A DNA stretch of 64,000 nt, taken from the NCBI RefSeq assembly GCF_028768465.1, contig NZ_CP118225.1, positions 6,615,001 through 6,679,000 on the forward strand. Direction: 5' to 3'. The notes under the pieces were generated by a model. That model made no database searches. It was given only the letters and a program-made list of their open reading frames with translations, and had not been told where the DNA came from. The DNA comes from Rhodopirellula sp. P2 (GTDB taxonomy: Bacteria > Planctomycetota > Planctomycetia > Pirellulales > Pirellulaceae). Positions 1 to 7,388 of the stretch are shown here, one piece after another. Both the position numbers and the translations under genes were made by a program. Numbering within the stretch: the stretch's first letter is position 1; every line of letters starts with the position of its first letter.

Positions 1-90
1 ACCATTTTGATGCTGGCGGGACTGGACGCTTTGCGAACCATGCGGCACGTTCGGCATCGCCTGGATCACCTGCGTCAGAAGCGTCCCTGA
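1..90 (+). CDS. C-terminal end of an unidentified protein (partial)
   Basis: An open frame enters from the left edge in frame 1 and ends with TGA at 88-90. It encodes about 29 residues, including the stretch LDALRTMRHVRHRLDHLRQK, a basic, amphipathic-looking tail. It lies 171 bases upstream of the redox operon on the same strand, so it may belong to the same cluster, for example as an electron-donor subunit, but that is only inference. The fragment is too short to name a family. The gap 91-261 holds a short direct repeat (accggagggctc at about 100 and 179) and no gene that I can support. Confidence 0.5.
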   Translation, partial: TILMLAGLDALRTMRHVRHRLDHLRQKRP

Positions 91-261
91 GGATTTCTAC
101 CGGAGGGCTCGCGCGCTACCGCTTCGAAAAGAGGTTCCAAGAGAGCTCGCTTCGTTGCGTTATGAAGTGGAGGTGTTACCGGAGGGCTCACGAGTTTCCG
201 CTGCGACCGGGAATGTGAAACTTGTCCAGGGCGAGTTGTGTCTTGACTTTGGATCACGGCG

Positions 262-2127
262 GTGGCTATCGAGGCAGACATGATCACCGACGATTCCGTT
301 GCCGTGCGTCGTCCCCGACGATGGGACGAACCGATGGACCCGCATATGACCGATGCGGATGTGGGATGGCTGCGCGAACAATCGCCTTTTTCAGGCTTGG
401 ATCCGGCCGCGTTCCCCAAGTCGATTCCGCTGGACGGGATCCTCCGCAATGATTGCCGACTGCACCGTTTCGCTCACGGTGAAGTGATCGCTCGCGAAGG
501 GGACTACGCCAACAGTGCTTTCTTGGTCGTTGATGGTCACGCGGAACTTTTGACTCGCGAGTTGCCACCAGAACGATTGGGGCGGCGTGAAACCGAAAAA
601 GTGTCTTGGCCCAAAGCGGTCTGGCAACTGCTGCGTCCATCCGGCGTCCGGGAAGCTCGACGTCCCGAGGAAGTGGTCCCAAACGTCGAACTGCATTCCT
701 CCTCGCATCACGCGGAAGATCGTCCCCCTGTCCTGCAGCTGCAAGATTTTGATGGGCTAGTGCAGGCCGGCCAAAGCGTGCGGTTGGGGCCGGGCGAATT
801 GTTCGGCGAAGTCGCGGCGATGTACCGAGCCCCTCGCTCCGCGACCGTTGTTTCGCAAGGCGACAGCACGTTGCTGGAGATTCGACTGCAGGGCCTGAAG
901 ATGCTGCGTCGCGATCCCGCGTTCTCGCAGCGCATGGACGATCACTATCGCGAGAATTGGTTGCCGATTCACCTGCGTGAAATTCCCTTGCTGCGGTTTC
1001 TTCCCGAGCAGAACTTGCAACGAGTGGTTGCGGCGACGGTCCAACGTTCATTCGGTCGATTGGAATGGAACGCGGACTACAAGAAGACTCGCAAGCTGTC
1101 TCCGGCCGAGCAGATTGAAAGCGAACCGGTGGTGGCCACCGAAGGGCACCATGTCACCGATTTGATCATCGTTCGCAGCGGATTCGGCCGGGTATGCCAG
1201 AGCTACGGCGTGGCTCAACGGACCACCGCTTACCTCGGCAAAGGCCACCTGTTCGGGCTGGAAGAGATCGCGTTGGGAGTGACCAACGAAGACGGCCCCA
1301 TCAACTTGCCGCTGCAACATTCGCTTCGCGCGGTTGGGTTCCTGGACACGCTGCACATTCCAGTTGAGTGTTTCGCGACCGAGATCCTGCCGCACGTTCG
1401 CCGTAGCGAGCTGCCTGCTCCGGCCGCGAAAGCGTTGCTGCGAATGCCGGCGACGGAAGAAGCTCGCGAACGTCGCAGTGAAGAGCGCCCCAAGGTCGAA
1501 CTCCCGATCGTTTCGACTCCCTCGTCACACCACAACAGCGAAGACACCTGGCAGGATTTGCCCAGCCCCACGGGGACCTCGTTCGAACCCACGGGGTTGC
1601 TCGAGTTCATCGTTCAAAATCGTTTCAACAACGGTCGCGAAGCGATGATCATTGATTTACATCGCTGCACCCGTTGCGATGATTGCGTCAAAGCCTGCGC
1701 GAGCGTGCACGACGGAAATCCCCGCTTTGCTCGCGTCGGCGTGAATCACGATCGACTGCAATTCGTTCAAGCCTGCATGCACTGCACCGATCCCGTTTGC
1801 ATGATCGGTTGCCCGACAGGCGCTCTGCACCGCGAAGAATCCACCGGTCACGTTCGAGTTTCCGAATCGATTTGCATCGGCTGTGGAACGTGCGCCAAAG
1901 GGTGCCCGTACGGAAACATTGAAATGGAAGCGGTGAACGATCCGCAGGGTCGGCCCTACACCGACGAAGCCAGCAACCGCCCGATCACCAAAGCGACCAA
2001 GTGCGACATGTGCAGCGGTTTACCGACTGGTCCCGCTTGTGCCGCGGCGTGCCCGCATGATGCGATCGTGCGAATTGATTTGAGTGAGTCGCCGCCACTG
2101 GAAGATTGGCTGAGGAGACGAACATGA
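262..2127 (+). CDS. Dual cyclic-nucleotide-binding domain / four-cluster ferredoxin fusion protein
   Basis: Cytoplasmic-looking electron-transfer protein of 621 residues. Residues about 42-225 form a cNMP-binding fold with a canonical phosphate-binding cassette (GELFGE at 178-183, PRSATV at 191-196) and a loop insertion of about 50 residues. Residues about 240-385 look like a second, degenerate cNMP fold. Residues 460-605 form a DmsB/NrfC-type ferredoxin with four cysteine groups: C469/472/475/479, C505/508/513/517, C538/541/544/548 and C581/584/593/597. These should hold four [4Fe-4S] clusters. The listed start is GTG; the ATG at 280 is equally plausible. Its stop overlaps the next start by four bases (ATGA), so translation is probably coupled. 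Domain identities rest on motifs and are firm; the electron partner is inferred from the neighbours. Confidence 0.88.
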   Translation: MAIEADMITDDSVAVRRPRRWDEPMDPHMTDADVGWLREQSPFSGLDPAAFPKSIPLDGILRNDCRLHRFAHGEVIAREGDYANSAFLVVDGHAELLTRELPPERLGRRETEKVSWPKAVWQLLRPSGVREARRPEEVVPNVELHSSSHHAEDRPPVLQLQDFDGLVQAGQSVRLGPGELFGEVAAMYRAPRSATVVSQGDSTLLEIRLQGLKMLRRDPAFSQRMDDHYRENWLPIHLREIPLLRFLPEQNLQRVVAATVQRSFGRLEWNADYKKTRKLSPAEQIESEPVVATEGHHVTDLIIVRSGFGRVCQSYGVAQRTTAYLGKGHLFGLEEIALGVTNEDGPINLPLQHSLRAVGFLDTLHIPVECFATEILPHVRRSELPAPAAKALLRMPATEEARERRSEERPKVELPIVSTPSSHHNSEDTWQDLPSPTGTSFEPTGLLEFIVQNRFNNGREAMIIDLHRCTRCDDCVKACASVHDGNPRFARVGVNHDRLQFVQACMHCTDPVCMIGCPTGALHREESTGHVRVSESICIGCGTCAKGCPYGNIEMEAVNDPQGRPYTDEASNRPITKATKCDMCSGLPTGPACAAACPHDAIVRIDLSESPPLEDWLRRRT

Positions 2128-3062
2128 GCGTGGCTGAACGCCGCCGTTCCGCGTCCTCCCGACGCTGGCAACAACTTCGCACCGACGTGGTCTCCCGTTT
2201 TCGCAGCCGAGTGTTTGGCTCCGGCCGGGCTTGGTCATTTCGTCGTCGCCGGGTTGCGAGTTTGACCGTCGTCGCCATCGCGATTGCAGTGACGGCTTGG
2301 ATCTCGCAATCGCTGCACGCGGCTCTTTATCGCAGCAGTGTGATGACGGGATGGACGCTGCTGAGTTCGATTTTGATTTTGTTTGCGATCGGGATTCGAC
2401 GTCGAATCCCAATTCTGCCGCTGGGCACGATGAGCACCTGGACTCAAGTCCACATTTTCACGGGATTGTTCGCCTGCGGCGTGTTCGTGATGCATGTGCC
2501 CGCGATCGCGTCGGGACGATTGATCGCGGATGGTTGGTTGGAGGGAACGCTGAGCGCTCTGTTCATCGGCGTCAGCCTGTCAGGATTCTATGGCATTCTG
2601 GCGAGTCGTCGGCTGCCGGCTCGTTTGACCGCGATGGGCAGCCAACCACGCTACGACCAGATCGATTGGCACCGTGAACAATTGGCGGCACGCGCAACGC
2701 AGCGATTGGACAGTTTGACCAGCGTTGATTCTCAACGCGTCTTGGGCGAGTTTGACGATCAATACCTGCGTCGGTACCTCGAATCACCGCTTTCGTGGTC
2801 CCACCGTTTGTTCGCTCATTCGTTTCGACGTCGCCGTTTGGTGATCGGGTTGAAAGAGCTGCATCGATACTTGGAAGACGACGGCAAAGAAGTCGCGGAT
2901 GAGTTGGCTGGTTTGGTTCGCCGTCGCGATGAACTGGACACCCAGCACGCGCTTCAGTGGCGACTGCGAGCCTGGGTGGCGGTTCACGCCGTGATGTCGT
3001 TGGGGTTGGTGGCGCTGGCCATCATGCACACCATTCATGCATTGCAGTTTGTGGAATCATGA
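2124..3062 (+). CDS. Membrane protein, probable di-heme b-type cytochrome
   Basis: A 312-residue integral membrane protein. Hydrophobic segments lie at about 44-62, 74-92, 108-128, 140-160 and 284-307, and a charged cytoplasmic-looking region of about 110 residues lies between the fourth and fifth. Helix 3 carries H110 and H124, and the last helix carries H288 and H302. Both pairs are spaced 14 residues, as expected for two bis-His b hemes stacked across a membrane (known from cytochrome b proteins; the heme assignment here is inference). I do not recognise a named family. The gene starts with ATG inside the stop of the Fe-S gene and ends in an ATGA overlap with the decaheme gene, so the three proteins probably form one complex. 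Confidence 0.75.
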   Translation: MSVAERRRSASSRRWQQLRTDVVSRFRSRVFGSGRAWSFRRRRVASLTVVAIAIAVTAWISQSLHAALYRSSVMTGWTLLSSILILFAIGIRRRIPILPLGTMSTWTQVHIFTGLFACGVFVMHVPAIASGRLIADGWLEGTLSALFIGVSLSGFYGILASRRLPARLTAMGSQPRYDQIDWHREQLAARATQRLDSLTSVDSQRVLGEFDDQYLRRYLESPLSWSHRLFAHSFRRRRLVIGLKELHRYLEDDGKEVADELAGLVRRRDELDTQHALQWRLRAWVAVHAVMSLGLVALAIMHTIHALQFVES

Positions 3063-5341
3063 GACGCGACGACTTTCAACTGCCGACACCGCCACGGATC
3101 GAGCGTCCTGGGCACCCGTACTCCTGCGGTCGTTCACCGGGGTGCGATCGATGCCTGCAAGGCCCAAGCCTGACGGGCGAGTGTCCTTTCGCAAACAGCA
3201 ACGATCCGGAACACGAAGCGTGCCGTCCCCGGCGGACTTGGGCCGGTCGCCGTCGTCAATTCACGGCCGTGATGTTAGCGGTGCTGGCGATTGCGATGGT
3301 GATCCTGTTCGCGACTCGAATGACCCCCAAGGTGATCCAGCCCGGCAACCTGACAACCGCTCACTCGCAAATCTTGTCGGGTGAATTGGCTCAGGACCGA
3401 TGCGCGGCGTGCCACCAAAACGCGACCAGCAATGGTTGGCTGGCAGCGGCAGACGATTCGTCAGGCTCCGATTCAGCCGAAGGCAATGGATTCTTCAGCC
3501 TGGCCAGCTGGATCGGTGGCGGCGGACAACACGCCGACATGCCAACGGTGCCGATGACGGATTTGTGTCTGAATTGCCACGAGCAACAGATGCCGCGTCA
3601 GTCCGCGCGTTGGGCACACAACTTGTCACCTGAAATTCGTGATGAGCTGACCTTGGCTGCGATTGAAAAACGAGACGGCAAGGCATTTGATCTGGCAGCC
3701 AGCCTGAGTGACGCGAATCCTTCCGCCAACAGCGTGAAGGCTTCCGAGAACAGTTTGGCCATCCAAACGGTGAGCCGAACATCAGCGTTTCAAAACAACT
3801 TGGCGTGCAGCATTTGCCACCAAGAGCACCATGGCGCGGACGCGGACCTGGCCGCGATCACTGATTCACGTTGCCAAACCTGCCACGTCAATCAATTTGG
3901 TTCCTTCGCGGACTCGCACCCGGAATTTGGCCAGTGGCCTTACCAACCGACATCGAACATTCACTTCGATCACGGCCGCCACGCGAACATTCACTTTCCC
4001 AGCGAAGCAGAGAAGAACTCCAGCGATCCGTCAACGGGCAACCGCTTCGCGACGTTTGATTGCAAGACGTGTCACATCGGCCCAAGCTTTTCCAGTTTTG
4101 ACTTGGACTCCACCGATCCGGTGATGACCACGCTGCCTTACGAGATCGCGTGTGCCCCGTGTCATGATTCGTCCTTGCGAGTTCAGATTGCTGAGGGCCC
4201 ATCGCTGTTGCAATTGCCGACCCTGCCGGAAGACATCGCCGCACAAGTCAACCAGTGGCCGGAACTGGCGACGGGATTTGCTGACGGCCGTGTCGACGGT
4301 TGGATGGCGTTGATGTTGCGAACCGAAACCAGCGAATCAGCACTGCATCGTTTCCAACGAGTGGAAGCGGCCAACTGGGATTCGCCAATCGTTCAAGTCG
4401 AGGCGGTGTCGCTCGCCAAAGCCATCCGCAAGCTCTCTCAAGAACTGGCCACCTCCGGCCAAGACGCGTTGATGCAGCGTTTGATGGACGCCGGCGTGGA
4501 CGAGCGAACCGCTCAACCACTGGTCGAATCCTTCCCACCGCAACTCATCCGCGATGCGATGGGAGTTTGGTTTGGAGGCGTTCAACCGATTACCGCGACG
4601 GCGTCCGAGGCAGCCCCGGTTGCCGACTCAGGCTTCGGATTGCTGGACGATGAACTGGGAAAAGGCACGGCCGACCTGGATCCGTTGCTCGACGTTGATC
4701 CCTTGCTTTCCAATGACCCGTTGCTGGCGGATGATCCGTTGGCTGCTTGGGGAACCGCGGATGAGAGCGACACGGTGCCTGCCAAGATGGATTGGGCAGC
4801 GGAATTGGCCGCTCGATACGATGCGGCCAAGACACAATCGTTCGGCGGTTGGTACCGCGACGACTTGACCATGTCGATTCGGTACCGAGGCAAAGGTCAC
4901 TCCGACGCGGTGATGCGATCGATGATTGAAATCATCCAGCGTCTGCCAGGGGACGATCCGCTCAGGGAAACCATGTTGGCGCAGCCCGCTGTCCAAGCCT
5001 GTGTGGCGTGCCATCAAGTGAATTCGAATCCCGGATCGGAGCCAGCCTTGGCAAGCATGCGTTGGCGAGCTTTCCAAGCGAAGTCCGACGGAGACCGGCT
5101 GACCCATTTCTCGCACACGCCGCACTTGAACATTCAGGGACTGCAAGACTGCCAGCACTGTCACCAATTGGGCACGACCAATCCGGCCAATGCGGTGCAC
5201 ATGGAAGGCGAATCGCCGGTGGAATTGTCGCCGGAGTTTTTACCGATGACCAAAGCCAACTGTGCCAGCTGTCACACCAAGTCCGCAGCGGGGGATCACT
5301 GCACACGGTGCCATCGCTATCATGTGCATGATGTCCCATGA
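3059..5341 (+). CDS. Membrane-anchored decaheme cytochrome c
   Basis: A 760-residue protein with ten CXXCH heme c motifs: CAACH, CLNCH, CSICH, CQTCH, CKTCH, CAPCH, CVACH, CQHCH, CASCH and CTRCH. Six lie in the first half and four near the C-terminus. The middle, about 380-640, is heme-free and includes a D-P-L-L-rich acidic stretch. A single membrane segment at about 68-87 anchors the heme domain outside the cytoplasm. The 60 residues before it contain five cysteines (C23, C29, C32, C42, C55) that do not fit heme motifs and may bind a metal or cluster. The chosen start is the ATG that overlaps the upstream stop. It would accept electrons from the di-heme b protein. The multiheme identity is certain; the direction of electron flow is unknown. 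Confidence 0.92.
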   Translation: MRRDDFQLPTPPRIERPGHPYSCGRSPGCDRCLQGPSLTGECPFANSNDPEHEACRPRRTWAGRRRQFTAVMLAVLAIAMVILFATRMTPKVIQPGNLTTAHSQILSGELAQDRCAACHQNATSNGWLAAADDSSGSDSAEGNGFFSLASWIGGGGQHADMPTVPMTDLCLNCHEQQMPRQSARWAHNLSPEIRDELTLAAIEKRDGKAFDLAASLSDANPSANSVKASENSLAIQTVSRTSAFQNNLACSICHQEHHGADADLAAITDSRCQTCHVNQFGSFADSHPEFGQWPYQPTSNIHFDHGRHANIHFPSEAEKNSSDPSTGNRFATFDCKTCHIGPSFSSFDLDSTDPVMTTLPYEIACAPCHDSSLRVQIAEGPSLLQLPTLPEDIAAQVNQWPELATGFADGRVDGWMALMLRTETSESALHRFQRVEAANWDSPIVQVEAVSLAKAIRKLSQELATSGQDALMQRLMDAGVDERTAQPLVESFPPQLIRDAMGVWFGGVQPITATASEAAPVADSGFGLLDDELGKGTADLDPLLDVDPLLSNDPLLADDPLAAWGTADESDTVPAKMDWAAELAARYDAAKTQSFGGWYRDDLTMSIRYRGKGHSDAVMRSMIEIIQRLPGDDPLRETMLAQPAVQACVACHQVNSNPGSEPALASMRWRAFQAKSDGDRLTHFSHTPHLNIQGLQDCQHCHQLGTTNPANAVHMEGESPVELSPEFLPMTKANCASCHTKSAAGDHCTRCHRYHVHDVP

Positions 5342-6068
5342 TTTCCAACCGCCGTCTCCACGCACGAATCCGTTTGCCAGTCGCCACACGCGACCGGGTG
5401 CGATCCCGTTTCGTTTTGACCGGAACGAAGGCGGTTCGGACGAGCACTTCCAAAAAATCCTGGCCGGTCTGCGGCAACATCGCCTCGGTTTGATTGTTGG
5501 GAACCACGGGTCGGGCAAGTCAACGTTGCTGCATGGGATGGCGGAATCCCTGCAAGCCGAATTCCCCGGCGGGAAATGGATCCAGTTGACCGGTGAACCC
5601 GATCGATCACCGCTTCGCCGGTGTTCCAGCGTGCTGGCGAATGATCGTGCTGTCCGCGAGGTGCAGTCCACGGTTTCTGCCGGCGGGGTGTTGGTCGTCG
5701 ACGGAGCAGAACAATTGTCGCCCTGGGGCCGTTTTCAACTTCGACGTCGAGCCCAACGTGCGGGGCACGCTTGTTTGGTCACGGCCCACCGAGACCTGCG
5801 TGGCTTTCATGTGTTGCACCGAACCCAGGTGACCGCCAAGCTGATCGAAGACCTGCTGCAAGAATTGTTGCGGGAACACCCGGATGCTCACGAAAAATTG
5901 AGGCAGGCCCGCCAAGGAGGCTGGTCAGATTCGTTGGACGATGTCACCGACGTTCGCGAATTGTGGTCGCGACTTTATGATGTCGTGGGATTGCCAGCGG
6001 AGAAGTCTGAGTCAGGATGTTCCAGCAATCGTCTCGCCGCCCTTCCCGAAAACTGCCCCGACCACTGA
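5328..6068 (+). CDS. P-loop ATPase of the redox operon
   Basis: A protein of about 246 residues with a Walker A motif (VGNHGSGKST) near residue 55 and a Walker B-like strand (GGVLVVDGAEQL), resembling small AAA/ExeA-type ATPases. The C-terminal part is helical and charged. Starts at 5322, 5328 or 5331 are possible, and all lie inside the 3' end of the decaheme gene, so translation is probably coupled. No membrane segment or partner domain is visible. In this setting it could assist assembly or maturation of the redox complex, or act as a regulator; neither is shown by the sequence. The P-loop assignment is good, the role open. Confidence 0.72.
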   Translation: MMSHDFQPPSPRTNPFASRHTRPGAIPFRFDRNEGGSDEHFQKILAGLRQHRLGLIVGNHGSGKSTLLHGMAESLQAEFPGGKWIQLTGEPDRSPLRRCSSVLANDRAVREVQSTVSAGGVLVVDGAEQLSPWGRFQLRRRAQRAGHACLVTAHRDLRGFHVLHRTQVTAKLIEDLLQELLREHPDAHEKLRQARQGGWSDSLDDVTDVRELWSRLYDVVGLPAEKSESGCSSNRLAALPENCPDH

Positions 6069-6079
6069 GTTGATCCTTC

Positions 6080-6697
6080 ATGGCTGTTCGTTTGAACGTG
6101 ATCGTGCTGCGTCCCACCGGCGAGCATCGCCATTTCGACCCGGCCTGCGATGATGCCGTGGGGCAATTGCTCGGTCGGCCTGGTTTGGACCTGGTGTTGC
6201 TGGATCGGATTCCCGGGCCCGACGAATCGGGTACCGAACGGTTGGCGGTGGAATCCGTCGCGGGCGACGTTGCCTGTGTGGCTTGGACGGACGCCGACCA
6301 GGTCTCCGGACCACTGGGGTTGCTGGGCAAACGAGTCGCACGGGTGCCGCACCGCCGTGACGTGGACGCCGAACCGGTCCAAGCAGACGAACCAATCGCG
6401 AAGCTGTACCACTTTGACATGCGTCGCGAAGGAGCGTCGCAGACCATCTTGGCGGACCTGCAGGCCTTGCTGGCCACTCGTCAGACACCAACGTTTCAGA
6501 TTGGAGCGGGCGGTTCAGCGATGCCCAAGCGAGCGAGTGTGCCGGCGCCGCCCAAGCCCGATGTTGCACCGATTCAGAAGATCATTCCTTCTCCTACCAA
6601 GCCGTCGGCACCTGCTGTCGTGCCGCCTCCCTTGACTCCCAATCAATCCACGGACTTGGACGCGTTGGTGGATGAACTGGACGAGTTGGATCTTTGA
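6080..6697 (+). CDS. Hypothetical protein, last gene of the redox operon
   Basis: A 205-residue protein starting with ATG 11 bases after the ATPase stop. The first 145 residues look globular (alternating hydrophobic stretches such as LDLVLLDRIPG). Residues about 150-190 are Pro/Ala/Lys-rich and probably disordered, and the last 15 residues are acidic (LDALVDELDELDL). There is no signal peptide, membrane segment or known motif. The tight spacing makes it part of the operon. An acidic tail behind a flexible linker is often a docking element, but that is a guess. Confidence 0.7.
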   Translation: MAVRLNVIVLRPTGEHRHFDPACDDAVGQLLGRPGLDLVLLDRIPGPDESGTERLAVESVAGDVACVAWTDADQVSGPLGLLGKRVARVPHRRDVDAEPVQADEPIAKLYHFDMRREGASQTILADLQALLATRQTPTFQIGAGGSAMPKRASVPAPPKPDVAPIQKIIPSPTKPSAPAVVPPPLTPNQSTDLDALVDELDELDL

Positions 6698-7388
6698 ATG
6701 GAGCGAGCGTGCGAGGGTTGCAGATCGAATTGATTGCGAGCGGATTGGGTTGCGAGGGGGCTTGGCCGTTGAGGGTGGCCTGACGGAACAGTGGAGGACA
6801 ACTGTTCTACTCTGATGCCCGGACTGTGGAACACTTTGATTGCGCAAATTGTCATCCCGGTGGTGCAATCCCGGAATCGACTTGGCCTCCGCAATCAGAG
6901 CGTCAAGGGTGACGGCTTGTCGACTCAGTCCTCAACGACGTTTCAACGCTCGTAGGATGGGCACTCTTGCCCGTCTGAACCGGCCGAGACCACCCATCAC
7001 AACCCGACGCGTGAGCGAGGGACGGCCCCAACTCGCACGACGGCCCCATCCGGGGCGACCGTTTGTTTTCCGGCATCGGTCTCTCGGGGCTTCCGCCCCG
7101 AGCTAAGCAAGACGGCCCCATCCGGGGCGAAACCCAGACGCCAGCCACCATTGATTATTCAAACGTCCCGCGCAGAAACCCCCGGCTACCATCCTTCATC
7201 CCTCCCGGGATGAAGGGAGAAACAAACATTTCAATGGTTGCGAGGGGTTTGGCCGTTGAGGGTGGCCCGACGGAACAGTGGAGGACAACTGTTCTACTCT
7301 GGTGCGCTGCGCGTCGTCGTTCCAATCAACGGCCGTTCTCAGACCATTCCATTGGGATGAGAACGAACCGTTCGAGATGAACACCGGC
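6698..7388. repeat. Gene-free region of palindromic repeats
   Basis: No credible gene in 690 bases. The region holds two copies of the 22-bp hairpin (6786-6807 and 7273-7294, both followed by tctactct) and one copy of the block that begins cccgacgcgtgagcgaggga at 7003 and continues to about 7140 with paired motifs such as ggccccatccgggg and ctcggggcttccgccccgag. Short frames here translate to the familiar spurious TRRVSEG peptide and are not genes. The segment around 7186-7215 has another palindrome (catccttcatccctcccgggatgaagg). Confidence 0.8.

Noticed and set aside
6840-7106. Small frames such as those ending TRRVSEGRPQLARRPHPG at 6840-7106, 42246-42563 and 61965-62276
   Set aside because: They are translations of the dispersed cccgacgcgtgagcgaggga repeat, a known source of false genes in these genomes.
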